From NCBI GenBank assembly GCA_963761115.1, contig CAVXFS010000004.1:62001-126000 (forward strand): 64,000 nt of DNA. The letters run 5' to 3'. Below the pieces are notes generated by a model that was not told the origin of the DNA, did not search any database, and worked only from the letters and a program-made list of their open reading frames with translations. Below are positions 45,824-54,459 of the stretch, piece after piece. The first letter of the stretch is position 1; every line of letters begins with the position of its first letter. Source of the stretch: CAVXFS01 sp963761115 (GTDB lineage Bacteria; Pseudomonadota; Gammaproteobacteria; Burkholderiales; Gallionellaceae). The position numbers were made by a program, and so were the translations under genes.

Positions 45824-46531
45824 ATGCCTGATGTCGGCCATGATCCTGTAAGTGCCTTCCATTCGGATGCTTATCTACGCCATAACGCACGCAGGCTGGA
45901 ACACTTGGCGAGTTTGAGAATTCCAGTGGCAGGAATGTCAGTTCTGGAGATTGGCGCTGGCATAGGTGATCATTCACATTACTACATTGACAGGGGATGC
46001 AGGGTAACTATCACGGAAGCACGGAATGAGAATCTTTACCTCTTAAGAAAACGTTATCCGAATTGCCATGTCCAGTTTCTTGATATGGAATCTCCTGCCA
46101 GCATCGAAGGTTCACCATTTGATGTGATTCATTGTTATGGTCTGCTGTATCACTTAAAAACACCCAAACAGGCCTTGGCGTTCCTTGGCCAGAACACCAA
46201 CAGCATGCTATTCCTCGAGACATGCGTATCATTTGGCGAAAACGAAGAAATAAATCTCACAAGAGAGCCGCAGTCAGACCCTACGCAAGCCCACTCCGGA
46301 ATCGGCTGCAGGCCAACAAGGGCATGGATATTCAAGGAGCTTCAAGGACTGTTTGAATATGTTTATGTTCCCAGAACACAGCCATGCCATGAAGAATTCC
46401 CATTAGACTGGAGTGCACCAGAAAAGCATAAGGCTGGCTATCAGAGGGCTATATTCATAGCGTCCCGTGAACGACTGGAAAACGAAATACTTACGCCATC
46501 CTTGGTTCTTCACCAAACACAACATGAATAA
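45824..46531 (+). CDS. Class I SAM-dependent methyltransferase
   Basis: A 235-residue methyltransferase with SAM motif I VLEIGAGIGDHSHYYIDRG (about 46-64), the acidic partner TITEARNEN, and motif IV-like FDVIHCYGLLYHLKTPKQAL, a type often found in glycan and O-antigen loci. An AAGGAG ribosome binding site lies 9-13 bases before the ATG. A diverged copy of its last ~40 codons occurs at 47551-47680, so a paralogous gene once stood downstream. Confidence 0.83.
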   Translation: MPDVGHDPVSAFHSDAYLRHNARRLEHLASLRIPVAGMSVLEIGAGIGDHSHYYIDRGCRVTITEARNENLYLLRKRYPNCHVQFLDMESPASIEGSPFDVIHCYGLLYHLKTPKQALAFLGQNTNSMLFLETCVSFGENEEINLTREPQSDPTQAHSGIGCRPTRAWIFKELQGLFEYVYVPRTQPCHEEFPLDWSAPEKHKAGYQRAIFIASRERLENEILTPSLVLHQTQHE

Positions 46532-46719
46532 TCTCATGCGAAATGATGTGCCGGTTAATGACCTTTGTCTTCAACCGATGTTTGCGACGACTAGATGCCC
46601 TGGATCAATCCTTGGGCGAACGACACAGGACGCCGATGCTAACCAAATTTAAACTATCACTTTTTGCCTGACAAGGTTCTTGGTTATGGTGTAAGTTGCT
46701 GGTGGTTCCGGCAGATTAA

Positions 46720-47544
46720 GTGAAAATGATCCCATTGTTTACCTCCATACCTTCACGATTCAGCAGGCGGCTGCAGAGCGGCAAGGACGTAAGCCATGAG
46801 TACGCGATGAACTGCATCGATTCATGGCAAAAATGCGGATTTCGTCCTATTACGATAAATGCCGAGAGCGAAGCAACCTCACACATAATCCCGGACTCAA
46901 AAATCGAATCGATCAGGTTGGCCCGGAGTGCCGAAGCCAAGTACGGTAAGCCGGTGCTATACCTGGCCGATTTTTTATCAGCCATCTGTTCGGAGGCAGA
47001 AGGACCGATTGCAATTACAAATGCCGACATTCTTTTACACTTAAAACCTTCAGACTATGATCTCTTTAAACAAATCGAGCCCGGGTCGTGTTTTGTCTCT
47101 AAACGCATAGACATAGAAATGCCGGAAGTTCTTTCCGGGTCAGAATTCAAACACGGTTATGATTTCTTCGTTTTTCATTCGGCCGATCTAAGGACAATCC
47201 AGGCACACTCATTTGCACTAGGCATGCCTTGGTGGGATCACTTTCTCCCACTCGCCATGTATCTGAAAGGATGTAAATCGATAAGAGTCTCCGAACCATT
47301 TGTATATCATCTCAGCCATACAGAGCAGTGGTATATGCAACATTGGATCGATATCGGAAACAAGTTTTTCGGCGAGCTTTTAGAGGTCGAAAAAGTCAGT
47401 ACGGATCTTTTCCAGCACTATTTCAATTCGATCAATAATCACCTGTCAGTCAGACAGGGCGAACCCGGAGAAGCGGAAATACAACGGCTACACAGGCTTG
47501 GCGACGTAAATGTGGCGTGGATTGACTGGCGGAGAGCCAATTAG
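46720..47544 (+). CDS. Putative GT-A-like glycosyltransferase or sugar-modifying protein
   Basis: A 274-residue soluble protein starting at GTG 46720 (MKMIPLFTSIPSRFS) or ATG 46726. AITNADILLHL (about 99) resembles the nucleotide-sugar/metal-binding segment of GT-A enzymes, and GYDFFVFHSADLR (about 145) and MPWWDHFLPLAMYLKG (about 170) resemble acceptor-site elements seen in uncharacterised glycan-locus proteins. No family is certain. It lies between methyltransferase and glycosyltransferase genes on the same strand, which supports a role in the same glycan pathway. Confidence 0.55.
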   Translation: MKMIPLFTSIPSRFSRRLQSGKDVSHEYAMNCIDSWQKCGFRPITINAESEATSHIIPDSKIESIRLARSAEAKYGKPVLYLADFLSAICSEAEGPIAITNADILLHLKPSDYDLFKQIEPGSCFVSKRIDIEMPEVLSGSEFKHGYDFFVFHSADLRTIQAHSFALGMPWWDHFLPLAMYLKGCKSIRVSEPFVYHLSHTEQWYMQHWIDIGNKFFGELLEVEKVSTDLFQHYFNSINNHLSVRQGEPGEAEIQRLHRLGDVNVAWIDWRRAN

Positions 47545-47550
47545 TGCTCT

Positions 47551-47680
47551 TGGCGGGAGTCACCAGAAAAGCAAAAAGCTGACTTGCAGAGAGCCATATT
47601 CATCGCATGCTGAGCGCGACTGGATTGCGGTATCCTTGATTTCCACCGAACGCAACATGAATAATCTCATGCAAAATGAA
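47551..47680 (+). pseudogene. Decayed copy of a methyltransferase 3' end
   Basis: DNA here matches the end of the methyltransferase gene at 46400-46540: CACCAGAAAAGCA, AGAG(G/A)GC(T/C)ATATTCAT and AACATGAATAATCTCATGC recur in the same order. Translated it gives PEKQKADLQRAIFIA, then a stop, against PEKHKAGYQRAIFIA in the intact gene. No start or complete domain remains. Confidence 0.75.
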
Positions 47681-47688
47681 TGTCGGTT

Positions 47689-47899
47689 GATAGTCGTCGT
47701 TGAGGTGGGATTTATGAATGTGCCGATGGTGATTGCCAGGGGAATGGCCGCAGTGCGCGATATTGAAGCCTTTGACAAAGTGATGATCTTGCTGAACAAT
47801 CGACCGCAATCTCTTGAAGCATTTTTTAATCCAGCCCGACAAGCACCAGGCAGACAAGCAAGCAGTTACTGCAATAAAGCTTCATTCTCCACCCATTAA
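47689..47899 (+). pseudogene. Remnant of a GT4 glycosyltransferase C terminus (first copy of the duplicated module)
   Basis: Encodes MNVPMVIARGMAAVRDIEAF, matching MNVPIVITRGMAAERDLEDF in the intact GT4-GT25 fusion (50969-51030). After about 45 codons the frame shifts (similarity continues as DKHQADKQAVTAIKLHSPP in another frame) and a TAA sits one codon before the GT25 ATG at 47903. The nucleotide match to 50945-51156 is continuous. The upstream ~330 codons of the GT4 domain are missing. Confidence 0.8.
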
Positions 47900-47902
47900 A
47901 AA

Positions 47903-48730
47903 ATGCGCGCTTTTTACATCAATCTCGAAGACCAGCTGGAGCGACGACAATTCGTCGAACATAACTTTGTCAGCAATGCTTATTCCAATTGGACGTTACA
48001 GCGCATCCCCGCAGTCGGAACAAGTTTTATCCGCGAGAATAACATTGGCGGACAGTTGCGCGAGTCGGAAATGGCCTGTTTCTTTAGCCATATGCTTGCG
48101 ATCGAGCAATCCCTTCAACATGACGGACACATTATGGTGCTGGAGGATGACGTATTATTCGGCCCCAGTAGTTGCCGCCTGATAGAAAATTCGCTACAGC
48201 GATTATCCGACAAACCCTGGGATATTCTCTATACGGATGTCGGCGTTACCAAGCTGCACTCGATGCAGGACCTGTTTTGTTCTCGAAATGATCTGGTTGC
48301 CCGATCGGATTTCACGCTACTTGATCTCTCGCAACTGATTTTTGTCGGAGCCACTGCCTACATCATCAATGCCCATGCAAAAGAAAAAGTCCTCAACATG
48401 CTGCGTGCCATCACTCAGTTCAATATTCCATACGACTTGAAATTACGCCACTGGATCTGGACGGGGCAGTTGGAAGGATTTGCAATCTATCCATTTGCGA
48501 CCTCGCTATCGCGTTTTGCGGAAAATTCCCAGATACAGCCTGCTGACACACAAATTACCGATGCGGCCCTGAATGCTTTTCGGCGCCTCGTATGGGTGGA
48601 CGCCGAACGCAGTTCAGACGACCCACTGGAGAGCATTAAGCGCATTCCTTCGTCGTATTACGACTCGTCCAGTCAGGACTTCATTAAAATCCTGGCCGTG
48701 ATGCTTTCCGCCAATTTCAAACTAAAATGA
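47903..48730 (+). CDS. Glycosyltransferase family 25 protein (unfused copy)
   Basis: A 275-residue GT25 (LPS galactosyltransferase-type) domain. It begins MRAFYINLEDQLERRQFVEH, the GT25 N-terminal signature, and has the conserved ACFFSHMLAIEQSL and IMVLEDDVLFGPS with the EDD metal-binding motif (about 85), plus GATAYIINAHAKEKVL. It is about 80-85% identical in protein to the C-terminal half of the fusion at 49963. No ribosome binding site is visible before the ATG and a stop codon precedes it by one codon, so expression is uncertain; it may be the surviving half of a broken fusion gene. Confidence 0.8.
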   Translation: MRAFYINLEDQLERRQFVEHNFVSNAYSNWTLQRIPAVGTSFIRENNIGGQLRESEMACFFSHMLAIEQSLQHDGHIMVLEDDVLFGPSSCRLIENSLQRLSDKPWDILYTDVGVTKLHSMQDLFCSRNDLVARSDFTLLDLSQLIFVGATAYIINAHAKEKVLNMLRAITQFNIPYDLKLRHWIWTGQLEGFAIYPFATSLSRFAENSQIQPADTQITDAALNAFRRLVWVDAERSSDDPLESIKRIPSSYYDSSSQDFIKILAVMLSANFKLK

Positions 48731-48799
48731 TCGTCAATGATGAAGTTCAATTGTTTCAGCCAGTGGAGCAGAACGACAGCAACTCACTTCGTCGCCACC

Positions 48800-49624
48800 T
48801 CAGGTTTTTACATACCAATCATCCCATTGGGAAATTTGTTCGAATTTGCGTATGTATCCATGTTCAGTGAGCAATGAAAATAATTTTTCGCGTATCGGCG
48901 TGAAGTTGTGCTCGCAGGTGATGACACGAATGTTGTACTTGTTAAAATCGAAGTGTTCCAGTATTTCAAATTCGCTACCTTCTGTATCGATTGACAGATA
49001 ATCGATCTCTTGAGGCGCATTATGTTTCTGCAGCAAATCCATAAGTGAAATCGTTTCCACGGAATATGCATTTCCGTTTTCTCTCTCTGTAGAGAGGTGA
49101 TCGTTTGAGCTGAAAGTATGAAGCGTAGAGTATTCCGGCTGGTTTGTTTCGTTAAATAATAGTGTTTCCCCGGTGGTTTTCCAGACGCATTTTGTTTCGA
49201 TCTTCGCTCGTCGGTTTTCCGACAGGGATGGTTGCCATAGTTTGGCGGGTTCGGCCAGGATTCCGGACCAGTCGAATTCTTTTTCAAGCAGATGGGTGTT
49301 GCTCAAATCAACACCGTTGGCGGCGCCAAATTCAATGAAAAATCCATTCCTCTTGAATTTCAATTCATACAAAACAAATATGTCCTGTCTGAGTTGTGAC
49401 TTGGACTTTGCCAGAAGCTCCTGATTGAGTGCCATTATGCAATTAGCGACCTCAAGGTTTTTGCCTTGCGCATTTGCCGCTATTTGCTCCACATTCGGAG
49501 CTATATCCGGGTGCTGTTTTACAATGTGCTGGATCGCCTCAAGAAGCGTTTGATATATGTTTTTCATTTGCTGACGTTCCATTGCTATGGATTCTGTGAG
49601 ATTGCTATAGCGGCCCTCAACCAT
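48800..49624 (-). CDS. FkbM-family methyltransferase
   Basis: A 274-residue protein on the opposite strand to its neighbours. An N-terminal helical extension of about 80 residues precedes the FkbM core: RQDIFVLYELKFKRNGFFIE, FGAANGVDLSNTHLLEKEF (SAM motif I) and IDYLSIDTEGSEFEILEHFD (DTEGxE signature). It ends with an EHN-containing strand and a WYVKT tail. The start may be the first ATG (49624) or MERQQMKNIYQ at 49582. Likely modifies sugars in the same glycan system; orientation and AT-rich codons suggest separate acquisition. Confidence 0.88.
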   Translation of the reverse strand: MVEGRYSNLTESIAMERQQMKNIYQTLLEAIQHIVKQHPDIAPNVEQIAANAQGKNLEVANCIMALNQELLAKSKSQLRQDIFVLYELKFKRNGFFIEFGAANGVDLSNTHLLEKEFDWSGILAEPAKLWQPSLSENRRAKIETKCVWKTTGETLLFNETNQPEYSTLHTFSSNDHLSTERENGNAYSVETISLMDLLQKHNAPQEIDYLSIDTEGSEFEILEHFDFNKYNIRVITCEHNFTPIREKLFSLLTEHGYIRKFEQISQWDDWYVKT

Positions 49625-49962
49625 TCCAGCACTATTCCCTGTCTGCTTTACATGTGCGAGAAATCGATTCCATATTTCAAGTTAGAATGTAGCATAAGTA
49701 AGCTTGCTCTGTGCCCAATGGCATCGGCCGGCTTAAAGTGAATTATTTCAGCGGACTGCTAGTACAGCGATAATTGACTTCGTCATCACGCGAATAATGA
49801 ATGCTGGATCAGATGTGTCGTATGCGGTAAGTATTATGGATGGCGGTACAGGCTATTTTGAATTGGAATCTCACCGGTTCCATCACATGGCACCCAACAT
49901 GCGATTGTGAGGCCCAGTCCGACATTGATTCTTTATGAATATTAAATACGAGTCTCGAATAA
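49625..49962. other. Divergent intergenic region between the FkbM gene and the GT4-GT25 fusion
   Basis: About 340 AT-rich bases between divergently transcribed genes. It should hold promoters for both, but I find no convincing -35/-10 pair. A short frame from ATG 49935 (17 codons) runs into the fusion gene out of frame and is probably not a gene. Confidence 0.5.
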
Positions 49963-51984
49963 GTGCCGTGCTATCTCAAACCAAATAGCCTGCCAAGCAA
50001 GCCAGGCGATTTTTTCAGTGCAGATTGCGAGCAATCACGTACAGCCAGCGCATGGCTGATAGACCCTGGGCTACGCCACTACAGAGGACATCACTACACC
50101 CTTGATACGGTCTTGCGCAATGCATTAGGCCGGATTTTTCACATTGCCGAGTTGTTGTGTCATCGTGATTTGCCTATTGAGCCGGGTTTTACCCCTTGTT
50201 TTAGCACCAGTACCTATTTCTCCGCGCAAACGGCATCGGAGGTGGACGAGGTGTGCGAGGAACGTGGAAAAGCGATCTCCGATGATTTGCGCAACACCCT
50301 GAGTGGCAGGATACAACAGCGTGATTCGTTGCTGATGCCTGCAGCCAGCATCGTCCTGCTGATCGGCGTTCGCCGCTGGCTCGAAGGCTTGCCGGATCAA
50401 TGCCGTCCAACCGGACTGCAAGTTCATTTTTTTACCTTGCCGACACACGAAGTCTATGGCGACGCTGCTCAGGCAAGGGTGACGCAGCGATTTATTGAGG
50501 AGGCATTGTATCTTGAGCAACATTTCAACGTCCGATGGAGCGCCGATCATGCCAGCCTTGCCGACTGGTACTCGACACTTTGTGGCTGGAAATTTATTTG
50601 CGTGAAATCACCCCATTTGTTGCCGGAGGGGAAAACCAAAGTTCAACGGCATGACGGCAGGGTTCGTTTACTGTTTATCGGGGAGATAAGACAGGAAAAG
50701 GGGTTCAGTCATATATTGCAGGCCTTGCCGGCCATATTTCGCGAGACCCGGTTCTGCGATTTCAGGTTCGTTGTGCCAGGGCTTGGGGATGAAGTGCGCG
50801 CTTATCTATCAAGCCAGCCTGTCGGCAGGATATCCATGAGAATCATGGACAACCTGCCCTATGAAGATTATTGCGACGAAATCACGAATGCTGATCATGT
50901 GCTTTGCGCGTATGCTCCCGAGCATTATCAATTCAAGACATCGGGTATAGTCGTTGAGGCGGCACTGATGAATGTGCCGATAGTGATTACCAGGGGGATG
51001 GCCGCTGAGCGCGATCTTGAAGACTTTGAAAAGGTGACGGTGTTGCCGGATAACTATCCGGAGTCTCTGGAAACGTTTTGCATCGCACTCGACAAGCGCC
51101 AGGCAGACAAGCAGGAAGGTACTGCAATAAAGCTTCATTCACCTCCCGTTAACAAAATGCGCGCTATTTACATCAATCTCGAAGATCAACAAGAGCGACG
51201 ACAATTTGTCGAGCATAACTTTGTCAGCCATGCTTACTCAAGCTGGACATTACATCGCATTGCGGCAGTCGGACCAGAGTATATTCGTGAGAACAACATT
51301 CGAGGACAGCTGCGCGATTCGGAAAAAGCCTGCTTCGTTAGCCATATGCTTGCGATCGAACGATCCCTTCAGTACGACGGACATATCATGGTGCTGGAGG
51401 ACGACGTGTTATTCGGCCCCAGCAGCTGTCGCCTGATAGAAAATTCACTACAGCGATTATCCGACAAGCCCTGGGATATTCTCTATGCGGATATCGGTGT
51501 TTCCCGGCCGGACTCGATGCTCGAACTGTTTTGTTCTCGAATAAATCTGGTTGCCCAATCGGATTTCGCGCTACTTAATCTCCCGCAACTGCACTTTGGT
51601 GGAGCCACTGCCTACATCATCAATGCCCATGCAAAGGATAAGGTCCTCGGTATGCTGCGGGCAATCACACAGATCGATAGGCCGTACGACCTGGCATTAC
51701 GCGACATGATCAATAAGGGGCAGTTGGAGGGATTTGCAATCTATCCTTTTGCAACCTCGCTTTCGCGCTTTGCGGATAATTCGCAGATACAGCCTGCTGC
51801 CGACCAGATTTTCGATGCTGCCCTGAATGCCTTTCGGCGTCTTGTATGGGTGGATGCCGAACGTAGTTCAGTCGACCCACTGGAGAGCATTAAACGCATT
51901 CCCTCGTCGTTTTACGACCCGTCGAGTCAGGACTTCATTAAAATCCTGGGCGTAAGGCTTTCCGCCAATTTCAAAGTAAAATAA
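49963..51984 (+). CDS. Two-domain glycosyltransferase: GT4-type N-terminal half fused to GT25 C-terminal half
   Basis: A 673-residue protein from GTG 49963. Residues about 30-390 form a GT-B enzyme: an acceptor half starting LIDPGLRHYRGHHYTLDTVL and a donor half with VRLLFIGEIRQEKGFSHILQ, then VLCAYAPEHYQFKTSGIVVEAAL, the GT4-type ExxxxxE region. Residues about 399-673 are a GT25 domain (MRAIYINLEDQQERRQFVEH; VLEDDVLFGPS). They are joined by a short linker ADKQEGTAIKLHSPPVNK. Both active-site regions look intact, so one polypeptide may add two sugars in sequence. The 3' half (50945-51984) is a duplicate of 47689-48730. No clear ribosome binding site precedes the GTG, leaving the start uncertain. 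Confidence 0.85.
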   Translation: MPCYLKPNSLPSKPGDFFSADCEQSRTASAWLIDPGLRHYRGHHYTLDTVLRNALGRIFHIAELLCHRDLPIEPGFTPCFSTSTYFSAQTASEVDEVCEERGKAISDDLRNTLSGRIQQRDSLLMPAASIVLLIGVRRWLEGLPDQCRPTGLQVHFFTLPTHEVYGDAAQARVTQRFIEEALYLEQHFNVRWSADHASLADWYSTLCGWKFICVKSPHLLPEGKTKVQRHDGRVRLLFIGEIRQEKGFSHILQALPAIFRETRFCDFRFVVPGLGDEVRAYLSSQPVGRISMRIMDNLPYEDYCDEITNADHVLCAYAPEHYQFKTSGIVVEAALMNVPIVITRGMAAERDLEDFEKVTVLPDNYPESLETFCIALDKRQADKQEGTAIKLHSPPVNKMRAIYINLEDQQERRQFVEHNFVSHAYSSWTLHRIAAVGPEYIRENNIRGQLRDSEKACFVSHMLAIERSLQYDGHIMVLEDDVLFGPSSCRLIENSLQRLSDKPWDILYADIGVSRPDSMLELFCSRINLVAQSDFALLNLPQLHFGGATAYIINAHAKDKVLGMLRAITQIDRPYDLALRDMINKGQLEGFAIYPFATSLSRFADNSQIQPAADQIFDAALNAFRRLVWVDAERSSVDPLESIKRIPSSFYDPSSQDFIKILGVRLSANFKVK

Positions 51985-52317
51985 TCTCCCATGCTGAAAT
52001 CAAGGCTCGACACTTGTGAGGCGATCACGGGGTCGACTTAACTATCTGGAAGAAAAGAACGTAATTTAGGCTTGATTTCTGGCAGTGAGGAAATGTGTGG
52101 GCCGACTCAAAATTGGTAAATGCCGGCTTCAGTTGAGTACCAGAGGCGGTATTCTGCGAGGCTGGAAAGTGCCGGGTGATCCGGCAGCGACCCAGTCCCC
52201 GGGGTCATGGCTTGCTGTAGCTTGCAGGCGTAACTTATCATCCTTTAATACAACAGGATTTAATGCAATGAAATGTTTCCCCTGCGTTTTTATTGACATT
52301 ATGTTAGCCGAAGGTTC
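51985..52317. other. Intergenic region before the zinc-ribbon methyltransferase
   Basis: About 330 bases. A small hairpin TGCCGG-GTGAT-CCGGCA lies at 52170-52186 and a CCCCGGGG palindrome just after it. A 78-codon frame ending at 52321 overlaps the next gene but has no coding character. Nothing else is recognised. Confidence 0.5.
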
Positions 52318-53073
52318 ATGAGCAATAATTTACTTTGTCCTGTATGCAATGCAGCGTGTTCGCTGCTCGACGTTGTGGATTTCAATAAATCATGCATGGA
52401 AGTGCGAGGAAAGTTCCTCGCCATGGCGGGGATCCCTGTCTACTATGCGCTCTGCAATAATTGCGGCTTCTGTTTCACGCCGGAAATGGCGACCTGGAAA
52501 CCGGAAAAATTCGAGGAGATGATATACAACGATGAATACGCTCTGGTCGATCCTGACTATATCGAAGTCAGACCCAAAGAAATGGCTGCCCATTTAATTT
52601 CCTTGTTCGGGGACAGGACGCATTCCATCAAGCACCTCGACTATGGCGGGGGCGGAGGTTTGCTCGCGAACATCCTGAATAAATCCGGATGGCAGTCGGT
52701 TTCCTACGATCCGTTCGTGCACAGGGACGTCAATATCGACCGGCTGGAAAAATATGACCTGGTTACTGCATATGAAGTTTTCGAGCATGTTCCCGACGTC
52801 AGTGTGTTAATGGCAAACTTGCGAACATTGCTTGCCCCGGGTGGCATGGTCCTGTTTTCGACATTATTATCGGATGGGAATATTCATCCCAATCAGAGAA
52901 TAACCTGGTGGTACGCGTCTCCCAGGAATGGGCACATCAGTTTATTCTCCAGGAAAAGCCTCGCTGTTCTTGCTCAGAATTATGGATTCAAGTTTGGAAG
53001 TTTTTCGGTGGGGTTCCATGCATTCTTCACCAGCATACCTCCATGGGCCAATCAGGTTTTTCGTGCGGACTAG
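52318..53073 (+). CDS. Class I SAM-dependent methyltransferase with N-terminal cysteine motif
   Basis: A 251-residue protein. The N terminus has a zinc-ribbon-like pair, LLCPVCNAAC (residues 5-14) and YYALCNNCGFCF (about 42-53), followed by a methyltransferase core: IKHLDYGGGGGLLANILNKSG (SAM motif I, about 103-123), VTAYEVFEHVPDVSVLM and LLAPGGMVLFSTLL. This layout is common among sugar C-methyltransferase-type enzymes and other glycan-locus methyltransferases. It is the last gene of the accessory island, followed by miaB after 29 bases. Confidence 0.85.
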   Translation: MSNNLLCPVCNAACSLLDVVDFNKSCMEVRGKFLAMAGIPVYYALCNNCGFCFTPEMATWKPEKFEEMIYNDEYALVDPDYIEVRPKEMAAHLISLFGDRTHSIKHLDYGGGGGLLANILNKSGWQSVSYDPFVHRDVNIDRLEKYDLVTAYEVFEHVPDVSVLMANLRTLLAPGGMVLFSTLLSDGNIHPNQRITWWYASPRNGHISLFSRKSLAVLAQNYGFKFGSFSVGFHAFFTSIPPWANQVFRAD

Positions 53074-53102
53074 TTTAATATGCAGGCAAACAGTTGTGTA
53101 GC

Positions 53103-54459
53103 ATGATAAAAAAATTCCACATCAAGACTTTCGGCTGCCAGATGAACGAGTACGACTCTGACAAGATGGCGGACGTGCTGCGCGCCTGCGAAGGCATGGA
53201 GCGGACCGAGCGGCCGGAAGATGCGGACGTGATCCTGCTCAATACCTGCTCGATACGGGAAAAGGCTGAGGAAAAGGTGTTCTCCGACCTGGGGCGGATA
53301 CGTTCGCTGAAGGTAGCCCGGCCCGACCTTCTCATCGGTGTGGGCGGCTGTGTCGCCAGCCAGGAAGGCGAGGCGATCGTGCGCCGCGCGCCCTATGTCG
53401 ATCTCGTGTTTGGACCGCAGACTTTGCACCGCCTGCCGCAACTGATCGCGGCGCGTCGCGCCAGCGGCCGCCCGCAAGTAGACATCAGTTTTCCGGAGAT
53501 CGAAAAGTTCGATCATTTGCCACAGACTGTCCTGAGCCATGACGAAGAGGCACAGACCAGTGCCGGAACCGCATACGTTTCCATCATGGAAGGCTGCAGC
53601 AAATACTGTTCGTTCTGCGTGGTGCCGTACACGCGCGGCGAGGAGGTGTCACGCCCATTCGCCGATGTGATGCGAGAGGTGGAGATGCTGGTGGCGCAGG
53701 GCGTGGGCGAGATCACGCTGCTGGGCCAGAACGTGAATGCCTGGTGCGGCGAGATGGACGACGGCGATACGGCGGATTTCGCCTTCCTGCTGCGCGCTGT
53801 CGCGGCGCTGAATGGTGTGCAGCGCCTGCGCTTTACCACTTCCCACCCGAAGGAAATGACCCAGCGCGTGATCGACGTCTTCTGCCGATACGCCCGAGCT
53901 CGTGAGCCATCTGCATCTGCCGGTGCAGGCAGGAGCAGACCGTATCCTCGCGGCGATGAAGCGCGGCTACACGGCGCTGGAATACAAATCGATCATTCGC
54001 AGGTTGCGTGCTGCGCGCCCGGATATTTCCATTACCTCGGATTTCATCATCGGCTTTCCGGGTGAAACTGATGAGGATTTCGAGGCGACCATGGGACTGA
54101 TCGACGAGATAGGTTTCGATGTCAGCTTCAGTTTCGTCTACAGTCCGCGCCCAGGTACACCCGCAGCCGAAATGGCGGATGCCACGCCGCCGGAGGTAAA
54201 GCTGGCGCGCCTGCATCGCCTGCAAGCGAAGATCGCACAACAGGAACAGGCGGTCAGCGAGGCGATGGTCGGCAGCGTGCAGCGCGTGATGGTTGAGAAC
54301 GTATCGAAAAAGAATGTCCATGAACTGGCCGGGCGCACCGACAACAACCGCGTCGTTAATTTTGCCGGTTCGCCCGGCATGATAGGCCGCTTCGTGGATG
54401 TGTCGATCACTGCCGTGTCCATGCACACGCTGCGCGGAGAACTGGTGACAAAACCATGA
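53103..54459 (+). CDS. miaB: tRNA-2-methylthio-N6-dimethylallyladenosine synthase, frame broken once
   Basis: Radical-SAM methylthiotransferase acting on A37 of tRNAs. ATG 53103 gives MIKKFHIKTFGCQMNEYDSD with the first of three N-terminal [4Fe-4S] cysteines; LLNTCSIREKAEEK and GVGGCVASQEGE carry the others. The radical-SAM CxxxCxxC is in GCSKYCSFCVVPYTRGEE (about 160). The frame shifts near 53882: before it RVIDVF, after it DTPELVSHLHLPVQAGADRI; dropping one base of TTCTGCC restores continuity. A C-terminal TRAM domain ends at 54459. Repaired length is about 451, as expected. Overlaps phoH by four bases. Confidence 0.92.

Noticed and set aside
52085..52321. 78-codon frame before the Cys-rich methyltransferase gene.
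   Set aside because: GTG start without a ribosome binding site, no domain, and it merely overlaps the next start; composition is not coding-like.
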